Shown: one piece after another, positions 23,667 through 34,998 of the stretch
Position numbering within the stretch: the first letter of the stretch is position 1
Layout of the letters: each line of letters starts with the position of its first letter
Assembly (NCBI GenBank): GCA_032158125.1
Contig: JASKOT010000005.1
Coordinates: 62,001 to 126,000 of the forward strand
Direction of reading: 5' to 3'
Length of the DNA stretch: 64,000 bases
DNA from: Papiliotrema nemorosa
Taxonomy: Eukaryota; Basidiomycota; Tremellomycetes; Tremellales; Rhynchogastremaceae
Program-made: the position numbers and the translations under genes
Notes under the pieces: generated by a model
What the model was told of the DNA's origin: nothing
Seen by the model: the letters and a program-made list of their open reading frames with translations, nothing else
Database searches by the model: none

Positions 23667-26637
23667 ATGTCAGAACAGCCCACCATCACCCGGCTCGTGT
23701 TCGAGCGAAACGCCGGAGGGATTGGGATCGGTCAATCTCGTCCTTCTCTCTCATGGCGATACGCCCAAAATGACTCTACCATCCCCGACTGGATTCAAGA
23801 GTCTTACGAGATCTTTATCGAGCGAGACGGCAAGACTTCTTTCCACTCGGTGAACTCTGGCGAGAACGTCAATGTCCCCTGGCCGAGAGATGTTCCAGGG
23901 TTGAAATCCCGAGAACAGGTCAAAGTGGGAGTAAGAACTCGGGCTGTGGGAGGAAAAGGAGAGACAGAGTGGTATTATACCACTGTAGAAGCTGGGTTAT
24001 TGGATAGCGGGGATTGGAAAGCTCAGGTGGTTGGACCTAGTGCCCCTGGACCGGCCAATCTACCTAAACGACCTTTCCACGTTTCGCGCACTTTCAACGT
24101 CAAATCGACCAAAGGCTCCCAGAGGATCTATGCGACTGCGTTAGGGGTATATCAATTGACGATCAACGGAAAACTCATCGGGGATGAGATCCTTGCGCCA
24201 GGATGGCAATCGTACAACCATCGACTACACTATCAGACGTACGAGATCCAGGAAGGGGTCTTGGTTGAAGGGGAGAATACCATCGATGCGCTGGTGGGGG
24301 AAGGATGGTACGCTGGGAGATTGACATGGCAAGATGGGTATAGAAACATCTACGGGTCGGAGATCGGAGTGCAGATTCAAGTGGAAGTGGACGGTACACC
24401 CGTGGTCGTGACAGATACCGAGTGGAAATGGCGATACGGCCAACTCCTCTCTTCTGAATTGTACGATGGAGAACATGTCGACCTGGGATTGGAACCTACC
24501 GATTGGCAACCTACAAAGACCATCCCTCTACCCAAGAGCACCACCCTCATCGCTCCAGAAGCACCGCCCATCCGACGCACGCAAGAGATCACTCCTGTTG
24601 GTATCTCTGCCTCACCCACGGGCAAGAAGATTATCGATTTCGGTCAAAACTTCGTAGGATGGGTCAAACTGCGACACATCCCCAAGAAGAGCCATCCTGG
24701 AGAACACATCACACTTCGATTCGCAGAGGTGCTCACCAAGGATGGCGAAATGGGGATTCGGCCGCTTCGATCGGCCAAAGTGACAGATGTGATTTACCTC
24801 GCGGATGAGGTGAAAGAGGATTGGGAGCCAGTCTTCACCACTCACGGTTTCAGGTATTGCGAGTTGACCGGACCTAAAGAGCTGGTGGAGAATTACAAGG
24901 AGGAAGTAGTCGGGGTCGTTGTGCATTCAGACATGGAGCGGATTGGAGACTTTGAGTGCAGTCACGAGCTGGTCAATCAACTTCACAAGAATGTCGTTTG
25001 GGGTCTCAGGGGCAACTTTGTCGGTGTACCTACAGACTGTCCTCAACGTGATGAGAGGTGAGTCCCATTCGCAGTAGGCTCGAGCTTGAACTGATATATA
25101 GACTCGGCTGGACGGGAGACCTGCAAGCTTTCACACCTACCGCTTCGTTCCTGTACAATACAAGCGGAATGCTGTCGAATTGGCTGCACGATCTGTCTGA
25201 GGAGCAGATTAAAGATAGCAACGGCATCGTGCCTCTTGTCGTCCCTAATGTGCTCAGCGGGTTCACGGGAGGTGATCCACCCGCTCAAGCAGTCTGGGTG
25301 AGTCTTCGCTCTAGGCATTTCGTAAAATTGGGCTGATGATAGGGAGATGTATGTGTCATCTCCCCGAAGGATCTATACCAGGCATACGGCAATGTGTCCA
25401 TCCTGGAAGAGATGTTTGAGAGTATGACGACTTGGTTGGACAAGGGTATCAAGAGGGGAGAAAACGGTCTTTGGCTCAATGAGCGGAACGGGTTCCAACT
25501 GTCCGACTGGTGAGTCATCATTCCAACCTGCTTTTCTCTTCTCCTTACTCCGCCTCTATACCTGATCGACGCTTGGTCCGGCCCTTCCCCTATCTCTTCC
25601 CTGCCCGAGACATCCCTTGGTCAACGCTGACTCTCAGGCTGGATCCTGCTGCACCCCCAGATGACCCAGGAGCAGCGATGACCGACCAATTCCTCGTTGC
25701 CGACGCTTACCTAGTGGGCATAGCGCAGTATATCTCCGATATAGCTGGTATTCTCAACAAACCCGACGCTCAGAAGAAGTATCAAGAAGAACATGATAAA
25801 CTCCGTAAAACTTTCCAAAAGGAATACATCACTCCCGGAGGAAGACTATCGAGTGATACGCAAACTGCATACTGTATGGCATTCCAGTTCAACCTCCTCG
25901 ATCCGCACCAGATCAAAGGAGCCGCCGAGAGGTTGATCCGACTGGCTCGAAAGGGGAAATTTAGGATCTCGACCGGGTTCGCAGGTACACCGGGGATTTT
26001 GCATGCGTTGACTCGGGCTGGGCACTTGCAAGTGGCGTATAGGATGTTGCAGGAGAAAGGGTGTCCTAGTTGGTTGTACCCTGTTACGATGGGCGCTACG
26101 ACCATCTGGGAGAGATGGGACAGTATGTTGCCGAATGGAGAGATCAACGTGAGTACACCTCTAGTATTGTGCATGCCTTACCACGATAACTTCACTCTTT
26201 GGCTCTTTGACTTGTTCTCTTGAGATTGACGCTGACTCCAGCCTGGCGAGATGACTTCCTTCAACCACTACGCCCTTGGCGCAGTCGCCAATTGGCTACA
26301 TACAACTGTAGCAGGCCTCAAACCCCTTTCACCGGGATACAAGACCATTTCTATCCATCCTCAATCTGGAGGATCTTTGACTTCCGCATCGGCATACACC
26401 AACACGCCGTACGGTAAAGCCTCCGTCTCGTGGAAGATAGTGGACAACGAGCTAGAGGTGGAATTCGAAGTACCGCCTAATACTACCGCAGAGGTGGATA
26501 TTGGGGGTGAAAAGGAGACGGTGGGAAGTGGCAAGTATAAGAGGAGTGTCAAGTATACTGTGGAGGGAGAATGGCCTCCTCAGCCGTATACTACGCAGTT
26601 TGCGCAAGTGCAGCTGGAAGACACTTTGGCGTTGTAG
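23667..26637 (+). CDS. GH78 alpha-L-rhamnosidase without signal peptide
   Basis: Releases terminal alpha-L-rhamnose from glycosides. Five exons (23667-25057, 25102-25297, 25343-25509, 25638-26148, 26242-26637) splice in frame to 886 aa, the usual size for the family. An N-terminal beta-sandwich region is followed by a carbohydrate-binding-like domain (WQSYNHRLHYQTYEI, GEGWYAGRLTWQDG), the conserved FGQNFVGWVKLR, then the (alpha/alpha)6 barrel beginning VPTDCPQRDERLGWTGDLQAF, which holds the acidic residues taken as the acid catalyst in studied GH78 enzymes. The base-side motif is GATTIWERWDS, followed by MTSFNHYALGAVANWL. A C-terminal beta-sandwich closes the protein. The N-terminus (MSEQPTITRLVFERN) shows no signal peptide, so the enzyme is probably cytosolic and works on imported rhamnosides, in line with the divergent sugar porter. 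Confidence 0.95.
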
Positions 26638-26901
26638 TAGTACGAAAAGGAGTGCCTTGGTGAGAAGCTCTAGTCGCTTATATGCACGTATAGTATTCAC
26701 GCTGCAACATATCGCCATGAGCGAGTCTTTACAAGGCTTGGCAGGCATCGTGGACATACTCTATCAGCTGTGTCGGTGTTGGTGTGTGCGACTCAATCTG
26801 ACGGCACAAATCTGCTGACCGGCATTGTTCGTCTGTCTCCGTTCTTCTTGATTCATGCTTTGCATTTTACATCTCGACTTGTGTACATTCACATACAGTC
26901 G
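26638..26901. other. Convergent 3' intergenic region
   Basis: 264 bases between the rhamnosidase stop and the amino-acid permease stop on the other strand; 3' UTRs only as far as can be seen. Confidence 0.5.
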
Positions 26902-28936
26902 CTAATTGCCCGAATTATCAGCACAGGAAAACGGACTGGACGTATTCCCATCCTTCAAATTCTTATGGATCGTCTTGACAGCTCCGATCGTTCCGGTAAT
27001 CATGATAAAGGTTCCGATGATGAAAAACGCAATGTTCATCGCCATGATGAGGTACCACCTTGTCGTCCGCTTGGTAGGACGGAAGTTGTCCCACATCCAC
27101 ATGTAGGCTTCCATTTGGATACAGATGACAGTGGCGAGGAGGGCCCCGATGAGGGATCTGAATGTTAGCGGTGTATTCACCACACTAATTGATCACGACT
27201 GTAAATCGGAAAGTACGTAAAACACTGAAGGGGTCGGCAGAAAGGGAACCGACACTCACAGGAGGTCATTGAAGAAGGGGATCGATTCGGCGATGATGAA
27301 GCCAATCAAACAAGTCAGAATGACACAGCCACTATTCTGTCAGCGTTTGCACGGAATGTCCAGATCTAAGAAGACTCACTACCATACTGCGTAGTGCACA
27401 GGGGTATTCTTCGCTAAATGTCGCGAGTTTCGCAAGATTCGGACAAAGACGTATTTCGCAGCGACGTGGGCGAATAGCATGCCTCCGACTACGAGACCTG
27501 GAAGGGCGAGACCATAGCAGATCTGAATATCAATTGATGCACGATATGACGTGGCGGAAGCGAGGATGTTCCAAGAACAGTATGCCTTTCGGAAGAGAAT
27601 AGACTCACCTTTTTCATGAGGATACCGGCGGAGCCGAGGGCCGGGGAAGAGATGTATTGTCCGACAAAGTGGTACACTGTACAAGCGATAATCTGTACAT
27701 AAGCGAGTCGCCCAGTGCACATCATAATGAGAGGACCAACCAAGTAGGTGGTGGTGATGAACGTCTGAGAGACAATGACGCTTTTGGTGTAATCATCCGG
27801 GTTGTCCATCCTCATCTCTCCGACAATGTTGAAGAAGTTTGGCGTTCTGTTTATAAGCCCTTCACTCACAGGCAAGAGTCTGTTGAGAGGTAGGACTCAC
27901 CCGGCATAGGCGAATACCACAACGGCGACCGATTGCATGCCCTCCAGGAAAGATGGGTTACCGAAAGCCTTGGTCTCGATTAGGAAATCTCCCGGTGGAG
28001 CCAAACTGGGTCGGTCGGAAACTCCCACGGCGGCGGTAAGAGTGATGACCGCCGACAAGATCGAGACCAATCCGACCCATCCTAACCATGATATCCTGTC
28101 GAGAGTTTGGATGGCGGAAATCGCTCCGACCAGTACGGCTCCAATAACGGACCAAACGACGGTGCATGTGGCGTGGGCAGTGATGGTATTGAAAGCGACG
28201 GAAATGGAGAGGAACCCAGCACCGGCCGTAGCGACGACCTCGATCTGGGCGTTAGCGATGATTATGTGCTGTGATGAGCATGGTACATACCCAATAGGCG
28301 AAACCGAGGACTTCTCGACCGATGGGTCCGAACAACATTTGACCGACACTGAGAGTGTCAGCTTATCATGACCCATCGGGATTTGGGAGGGGTGTAGCTC
28401 ACTCGGCGACAGAGTAGATCTCTGGATGGTTCATCTTGAAAGATCCCACGACATAGTCTGACCAGGTGATGATCAAAGCAATGACCACAATGACGATGAT
28501 ACCTGGGACATAGCCCAGTGTAGCGAGTACTGCCGGCTGATGTGTCAGTCGTACACCCTGCTCCCGTGGTGAAGGATTGCTTACCAATCCGAGAACACCA
28601 AGACCGATCTGGGTCTTTACTTCTAGGACACTAGCTCGGATCCTGGTGATCAGTCCGAGTTCGAAGCTCGTTGCCAATGAGTCGAGCATCAAGGTGGTCG
28701 CGCATATTGGGTGGAGCGACTCACCATCCCAGATTCCTATAATTCGGTCCACCATCCTCGATAGTCCCCCACACAGCATCCACCACACGTCCATCTTGTC
28801 TATCTTTCTGCGGCCCAGCTTCATTCACCGCCATCTCGACATCTCCTTCTCCTACCGATACGTCCACAGGGGCATTTTTGGTCTGAACAGCCGACTGTTT
28901 CGGTGCGGGTTGGATCTCGTCCGAGGGTGAGATCAT
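26902..28936 (-). CDS. AAAP-family neutral amino-acid permease (Mtr-like)
   Basis: Proton-coupled amino-acid transporter of the plasma membrane, resembling Neurospora mtr. About nine exons. A polar N-terminal tail (MISPSDEIQPAPKQ, with an acidic stretch) precedes the first helices (VKTQIGLGVLGL, PAVLATLGYVPGIIVIVVIALIITW). Characteristic segments: FKMNHPEIYSVAD, GQMLFGPIGREVLGFAYW, FLSISVAFNTITAHATCTVVWS, SWLGWVGLVSILSAVITLTAAVGV, FLEGMQSVAVVVFAYAGTPNFFNIVGEM, then several C-terminal helices ending SLIGALLATVICIQMEAYMWMW and NIAFFIIGTFIMITGTIGAV. The start is the ATG at 28936; an in-frame extension upstream begins only at a TTG, and a TATAAAG box at 28981-28987 is 45 bp upstream of the chosen start. 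Last of the nutrient-acquisition genes in the accessory block. Confidence 0.9.
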
Positions 28937-28963
28937 CTTTGTTTGCCGGAGAGAGGAGATCAA

Positions 28964-29743
28964 GCGGGGCAGTTGGCTGTCTTTATACTGGTAATCGTCT
29001 CACTGACTGACCCCAGAGGCAAGTAAGCTATCCGAGTAGTGTGATCAAGTCGAGATGAATATCGAATCCAAACGAAGATTATTGGCCATCCGTCTCGTTC
29101 GTCTAGATTGAGAGGTGAGAGGCTCTAGAAAATTTCCCATTTCTAAGCATTACCCCGGACATTCCCGTTGGGGGCGACGTATCAGTTCGGTTAGTTACAT
29201 GGATCGGGACAGTGATGGATGAGTAGTGCGGATGGAGGTTGGAAGAGGAGGAGCAAGTCGGAAGGGACTAGAAGGCTAGACAAGCGAACTTCGCTTGGGT
29301 AGATGGGGGGCCGATGGTAGACTGGTCAAGGTGGATCTTTCGGACAGCCCAGTAAGATCAGTCATTTTAGTGAGACGCATTGGATATGCTGGTCTGGTAG
29401 TGATGGATTCACAGGTCAAGTCGTAAAGGTGATGTTGAGAACGAAGAGGTCAGTCGACAACGAGCGGGAGTCATCGAAGTGTAGAGCGGCGTTTGATCGG
29501 CCTTTGGCTGATCGACTTTGACACCATTGAAGATGGCCAACATGGCCCCTCAGTGATCTGCAATGCATGTATCAGTGAGATCAGGGAGAGCTAGCACCTA
29601 GAATTTGCTGCTCAACTGCAAACAAGTCTGCTTGAAGTCGATGCGATGCAATGTGGAAATGTCCCAGGCAGAAAGAACCGGTCATTGCCTCACCCGACCC
29701 AGTTGAACTCGACGCTTGATTCAAGTGTCGCTCTGCTTCAGCC
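28964..29743. promoter_or_regulatory. Divergent region between amino-acid permease and PEX12
   Basis: 780 bases holding two promoters. TATAAAG (minus strand) at 28981-28987 serves the permease. No TATA box is seen for PEX12. No open frame worth calling. Confidence 0.5.
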
Positions 29744-31027
29744 ATGACAGAAGCAGGGCCTTCTACAGCTCGCTACACCTCGAGCTCTGTTCCCTCCTTC
29801 CCTCGATATCCAGACCCATCACCTCTTCGACCGTCCTTGTTCGAGCTTTTGGCGGATGATCAGCTCCGGGATCTCCTTCACCCGGTTGTTAAATACGTCT
29901 TGACCGTGAGTCAGCCTCGACATCCGGACTATACATTCCAAAGTCTCGGATCGACCATTATTGCTCGACGCTGATGACAGTATTTCACACATCGATATCC
30001 GAGATATCTGCTGCGTGTGTTGAATCACCATGAAGAATTCTTCGCGTGTCTGCTCTTAATCATCGAGCGACATCATCTCAAGCGGCACAGTAGGCTACGA
30101 CTTACAGTACGCGACTTTGTCTGACGCGTAGGTGCATCACTATCTGAACACTTCTACCAGCTCCGAGTAGTTCCTGATGCCCCATCAAGTCCCGGCCTAG
30201 TCACATCTCGACCACCCCGGTTATTATCCCGTAAACAAAGATGGGGGTTGCTCTTCTTCCTCGTCAGCCATCTCAAACGCATCCAAGGGATGTTTAACGC
30301 TGACATGCAGGTTGGTGTGCCATACATCCGAGCAAGAGCACAAGATTACTACGAGCGCTTAGGAGGTGGACAGGACCCCGAAAACCTCCCTCCGGATACT
30401 ATAACACCTACCACCCTTTCACAAAAACTCTACAAACGGTTATACCCGTATATAAACCTAGGGGTCGACTTGGCATTCTTATCGTACGACATGGCGTACC
30501 TCTTCAGAAAGACAGAGTATTATCGACCATGGCATCGATTCCTCCGAGTGCGGATTGAACGAGACGATGGAGAAACCCCCGCTTCCCCTCATCGTGTATT
30601 CGACAATCTCCCTTCCCTCATCCCCCCTCTTCTACTACTCCTCAAGCTAAGCTCATGGTGGTACTCTCCTGAATCGCCTCGGGCACTCGCACCGGGTTCT
30701 AGTGGTAGTACGAAATCTTACCACGCGTCCATCCTCCCTCCTCGACCTCTACCGATCTTACCCTCATCTGGACTACTCCCGCTCACTCCTCCACCTTCCC
30801 CTCCTGCAAGCATCACAACGGAGACTGGATTTAGGGTAACTAGGGAGAGGTATGGAGAGTGTCCCTTGTGCGAGGAAAAGTGGCAGAACCCGGCAGTCTT
30901 GCCTAGTGGATGGGTGGTATGTTGGAAATGCGGGTATGACGCGATAGAAGGGGAAGAAGGGACTGGAAAGTGTCCCATCACCGGAGTGCCCGTTGCTCCG
31001 GGGGAACTCAGGAGGGTGCTGTTATAG
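29744..31027 (+). CDS. PEX12: Peroxin-12, RING peroxin
   Basis: Subunit of the peroxisomal Pex2-Pex10-Pex12 ubiquitin ligase that recycles Pex5. Best model has four exons: 29744-29905, 29981-30089, 30132-30262, 30311-31027, giving 372 aa. N-terminal core: [39 protein letters not shown], then HLKRHSASLSEHFYQLR (shown in pieces), VGVPYIRARAQDYYERLGG and LSYDMAYLFRKTEYYRPWHRFL. The C-terminal zinc-RING half reads CPLCEEKW...VCWKCGYDAIEG...GKCPITGVP, with the reduced cysteine set typical of Pex12. The third intron (30263-30310) is 48 nt and in frame, so an unspliced reading is also open; I prefer splicing because it restores the FLVGVPYIRA junction typical of Pex12 and it has a CTGAC branch motif before the CAG. 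Confidence 0.9.
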
Positions 31028-31322
31028 GCATTAGGGTCATGCAGTGCCATGTCGCCTACAATAGTCCAAGTTGCTTTGGCTCATATATCGCACTTTCCAC
31101 TCGACTGATACGAGGCTGTCCCCCTCAGACCCATTATCCATTGATGTGATTGAGACTGGAATGTCCTCCTGAACGTTGACACGTATACATTCGTCATAGT
31201 AGATACCAACAACGGTCGATGAATCGAGCGGCATGATCACCAGCAAGATATATGAAGATCCCCCCCGAGCATATCCCACCCTCTAAGCAAATACGACACG
31301 CCTGGTGTCCCTCAAGGAGACA
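31028..31322. other. Convergent intergenic region
   Basis: About 295 bases between PEX12 and the minus-strand small protein. Holds 3' UTRs; nothing else recognised. Confidence 0.5.
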
Positions 31323-31837
31323 TTAAAGGAGCATCGGGGTGGAGGGAGGGGAGAGGTAAGCAGTTCGTTTGATGGTGATCTGCACATGAGCACTTTACCC
31401 ATTGAGTACTGCCATCGAAATCATCATGAACCCACCTTCCAGTCGTCTCCTTCCTCGTCGCCCAGTTGAACCATGTGGACAATTTCAAACCTCTCATCAG
31501 ATTGGAGGTGGGCGACCAGTCCAACCGCGTCAGAAGGAAGGAGAGTGAGGTCGAGTCCGTTGATCCGGACGTTCCCAGCGGACCAGAGGAAGAATGTAGC
31601 GTTGGTCTGGACGTCAGGCCTTGTCAAAATGCTAGAAGAGAACAGTGCAAGAGGTGAGGCAGCACTTACAGCCTGGGCGGCAAGACGGTCGATCATATCG
31701 TCGGCTGAACGAGAATAGGCGGAAGATGTACTCTCTGCCGACAACGCCGACGAGATGGACAAGCTTCGCGAGACTTTAGGTGCGAGAGCCTGAACGGCCG
31801 CGGTGGAGAGGGGAGTGAGGGGTTGGATAGGTGACAT
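31323..31837 (-). CDS. Small conserved-looking protein of unknown function
   Basis: Start ATG at 31837 (MSPIQPLTPLSTAAVQAL) in a good CACC-like context. A Ser/Ala-rich N-terminal third is followed by an ordered stretch: FFLWSAGNVRINGLDLTLLPSDAVGLVAHL then ERFEIVHMVQLGDEEGDDWK. The last intron runs from the GTGGGT donor after DDWK to a CAG acceptor; the short last exon reads ITIKRTAYLSPPSTPMLL and stops at 31325-31323. A second possible intron of 63 nt, in frame, would remove VSAASPLALFSSSILTRPDVQ (shown joined to TNATFF when spliced); it has GTAAGT, a CTGAC branch motif and CAG, so it is probably real. Length is about 130-150 aa. I do not recognise the family. Confidence 0.6.
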
Positions 31838-33286
31838 GGTGGTGTGGAGTCGAGTTGGCTGGAGTTGTATTGACGTCTTGGTTATGCCTACGGGAGGCTT
31901 GACTTGCGAGGCGAGTTGTTGGGTTGGTTGAGATAGAGAGAAGAGCTGGTGAGAGGGAGAGACCACCTTATATATCTCGTTCGTCCATGTTTGGCTCCCA
32001 CGTCTATCATCTTGAGCCGGAAGAGTGAAAGGCCCGGGATCTCCTATGCTATCGGAGAATCCCAATTCGAGGGTGATTTGTTCCCATCAGACAATACCAG
32101 TGGGCTCCACCTTGCAAGACTTGCCCCTTGGTTATCGGGCAGTCTCACGGAGAAAGGAGAGACGGGGTTGGGGGACCGTATCATTAGCTTCGAGTGTGTT
32201 GTTGATGGGGTCAACGTGTGTGTAGACCTGGTATAACTCCCCGAGGCGATCAAAGGAAGGGGTGTCTAGGGGTTCCCATCGGGGCAACACTCCGGGGTTC
32301 CCTTGCTTCTGATGCATATAGTGCATGGGAGGTTCAGGAGAGGTGTTGTGCTTTGCTGTGCTTGTCACCTGGAAATGTGACTTGGAGGGGCATCAATAGG
32401 AAAAGAGGGTCGTCTGTTCATCTTGGCAAGCAGAGTTTCATGTGGGTTACGTGCGAACAAGACCGTCTGGATGTGCTCGATCGCCCCCACCTGCACCCAT
32501 GCAATCCTCTCCATTTTGTAGGCAATGACTCTCAAAGGGGCAATGTGTCCTTTGCATATTCGATCCCAGTCCCATGGTAGAGTACCGTGCATGCATTACT
32601 CGTGGGTGAGATTATTGACTGATGCTGGAATCGGTCCGGCTTAGCTCCACCCCTGAAAAAGTAGTCATAGTTACGTGGGTGACTACCCCATCTTTGAAGA
32701 GGGTCTCCATCGACGGGGCTACATATCCATTTCATGTACCCCTAAGGCCCTCAAAAGGGTATAAGGTGAGCTGGAGGATTTAACTGCACCCATCTTGTCG
32801 CTCATTGCATAGCTCGACCTTGACTGTGAGTGGTGAAGCTATAGACGCCATCGATCGCTATCCATCACCATCAACCCCACCCCCACCTTCACCCGCTGAT
32901 CTCTCCGTTCACATCGCATAATTACAAGGATCCACCGTCGATCCCCTACACAAGGCCTACGATCCCTCTGTACCTGCCGAGCTGTATACCAGCCCTCTGG
33001 TCTCGTACCACAGCTCTGGTTGACTGCTCGGTCACGGGAAATATTACAATAATCAAACGCTGTATTAGCAGTGTCAGTTGATACCTTGGGTATCCTTGGA
33101 CCGCATTGGCCATTGGACCGTCTGATGATCGGGCGGAGCATCTTCACCCTCGACGACACCCCTTTGACCGACGACCGGTGACCTGTGACTTTGCAAGAGT
33201 TATATATACCTCGACCAGGCGACTACTCATCGATATCCCCCTCAACTTTCATCTACCCCTTTACCTGATATCAACCTCCGATCGCG
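31838..33286. other. 1.45-kb intergenic stretch between divergent small genes
   Basis: Open frames are short and overlapping on both strands with no recognisable domains. The right end holds a TATATATA box at 33201-33208, 79 bp upstream of the Cys-rich protein start. No RNA gene recognised. Confidence 0.5.
33201..33208 (+). promoter_or_regulatory. TATA box of the small Cys-rich protein gene
   Basis: TATATATA 79 bp upstream of the ATG at 33287, in a region otherwise without AT-rich runs. Confidence 0.5.
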
Positions 33287-33803
33287 ATGGTCTCCACGCT
33301 AGAGAAACGACTCATGATCAATGTCCTCAAGGCCAAGCATGCCGATAAGAGCTCCTGCCGAGTGAGTCCTAATATACCATACCATGCCTGACCATCTCGC
33401 CATCACACTCCTATTCATCGCCCCATGATGACATATGGAAGAAAAGACAATGACAACGGCGCTAACTCTCAGCTCTGTCATGGCCCACTCATGTCCCCCT
33501 CCCCGGCTTCTCCACCTATCAGAGCATCATCACCAACCGGCGAAGAAGTAGATTGTCACCCAACTTGCCTCCCATTCGCATGTACAGGTTGCGTCTCAAA
33601 GGTGAGGCCTCTTCCCCAGTCCTACTGCATGCAGCCCAGTGGGGAACTGCAGAAACCAAGCTGAGATCTAGGATCGAAGCAATTATGGGATGCTCGATTG
33701 GTCCAATTCGTCTTATGATGGACACTGTGCGCTTTGTGTAAATGACGAAGAGGCTGGAGGAGCAGGTTGGGGTGGAAGAGTCATGCTCTCCTCGTCGCCG
33801 TGA
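33287..33803 (+). CDS. Small cysteine-rich, probably zinc-binding protein (111 aa)
   Basis: Too fragmented to be seen as one frame, but three exons join exactly: 33287-33361 (25 codons), 33473-33601 (43 codons), 33672-33803 (44 codons with stop). All junctions are phase 0 with GTGAGT/GTGAGG donors and TCAG/CTAG acceptors. The protein starts MVSTLEKRLMINVLKAKHAD, a basic helix, then carries four Cys pairs: SCRLCHG (CxxC), CHPTC (CxxxC, with His), CTGC (CxxC) and HCALC (CxxC), with a Pro/Ser loop between the first two. The spacing looks like a two-site zinc module. There is no signal peptide, so it is probably intracellular. I recognise no named family. The consistent phases and the Cys pattern make the gene model credible. 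Confidence 0.72.
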
Positions 33804-34201
33804 TCGCCCATCACCTCGCACTACTGCTCGCCGGTCTTCGCGGACGGCGCCAATACTGCATTCTTGCCTGTCCCGGCTTATCTCCTTGTAGCTCTTAATA
33901 GCACGTCTCAAGTTGTTCCGCCAATGCCTATATACCCTGTGTAACTCCATGCACTTAATCAACACCTCAATCATTAGGAATGGAATATTTCTGTCATAGG
34001 GGATCGTGAAAGGCGGCGATGTGAGCCGCTATCCTGCGTTATCCAACACCTGCAATGCCCATCTAGCCGCGGTCGTCGAGATGCTGTATTGATACATACA
34101 ATCGGCTTTTGTGATGCCGTGTTCGTCGTAAGTTATAGTCGTTACACCATCTACCTCCTAACCCTCCTCGCATCCGCATGTGCGATGCTCCTTTGAACCC
34201 G
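33804..34201. other. Convergent intergenic region
   Basis: 398 bases between the Cys-rich protein gene and SF3B6 on the other strand. No feature recognised beyond presumed 3' UTRs. Confidence 0.5.
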
Positions 34202-34706
34202 CTACTCGTCGTCCCTTAGACCCAACCTTTGCCTCTCCAGCGCGACGGCCTGTTCTCTCGCTCTGATCTCCGCTTTGGCCAATGCCGAAGCTTGCTGTTT
34301 GGACGGGTGATGGTAGAGTACTACACAATCAGCTCTTGCTCGCTGATCCCCCTCCCCCTCCACGCTCTCGACTTACCAACGATATACCTCTCCATCAGAT
34401 GGAACCCATTCAGCTTGTTCATTGCTTCCTTGGCATCGTCCGGTGATTCATACACCACATAAGCCGTTCCTTTCGTCTTGAGCGTCGTATCGACACCTAG
34501 TCGGATTTGACGTATAGGACCGTACTTCCCGAATAGATCGTAGAGGTCGTTCCCTGTTATATTGAAGTTCCTACATATAAGACAGGGATACAGTTTGGAT
34601 CAATATCTTACAGATTTTTCACACTATCATCAGCTTTTGGCCTTGGTATAAGAGGACGAGCTTACAAGAGCGCTCGAGCGGCAAGCGGGTCGTTCGGTCG
34701 CTGCAT
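34202..34706 (-). CDS. SF3B6: SF3B6 (p14/SF3b14a), branch-site RNA-binding subunit of SF3b
   Basis: RRM protein of U2 snRNP that sits next to the branch-point adenosine. Four exons: 34706-34666, 34623-34612 (only 12 nt), 34570-34377, 34320-34202, giving 121 aa. The spliced product begins MQRPNDPLAARALFVKNLNF; the RRM RNP2 motif LFVKNL spans exon 1, the microexon (TGTGAAAAATCT) and exon 3. RNP1 region: KGTAYVVYES. Strongly p14-like segments: LYDLFGKYGPIRQIR and GFHLMERYIVVLYHHP. The C-terminal helix is rich in A/E/R/Q and ends GLRDDE. All four joins keep frame with GT-AG borders. It shares a 292-bp divergent promoter with zuotin. Confidence 0.93.
34612..34623 (-). other. SF3B6: 12-nt microexon of SF3B6
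   Basis: Bounded by a TAG acceptor (preceded by a CTGATGATAG branch/acceptor stretch) and a GTAAGA donor. It supplies the codons that complete F-V-K-N-L in the RRM; omitting it would break both frame and RNP2. Inferred from conservation of the protein, not from transcripts. Confidence 0.8.
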
Positions 34707-34998
34707 TTTAAGCACGAAGATCGATCAAATGCTAGACTTTTCGAGTGGCAGATATTGATGTTTCCTCAAGCCACGGCGATCTTCTCCGGACTGTTTGCTC
34801 GTCTTGCTGATTGTGTACTTTGAGAGTGTGGAATGTCAAATGTCGAAGTGGTAGGTAGGCCTAGTGGTGAGTATGAGATGGGATAAAATGAGTCACCACA
34901 AATACGCCACCCAAAATAATCATTCTCCCCGCAACTTCCAACTTTCAACTTTTTCAACATACACCTACAACACACCTATACTCTCAACGTCGATCACC
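34707..34998. promoter_or_regulatory. Short bidirectional promoter shared by SF3B6 and zuotin
   Basis: 292 bases between two divergent housekeeping starts. The right side has the CA/CT-rich leader typical of highly expressed fungal ribosome-related genes (CTTCCAACTTTCAACTTTTT, then CACCTACAACACACCT) before CACCATGG. No TATA box seen. Confidence 0.5.

Noticed and set aside
28937..28963. Nine-residue N-terminal extension of the amino-acid permease
   Set aside because: The upstream start is TTG; the ATG at 28936 fits better with the TATA box at 28981.
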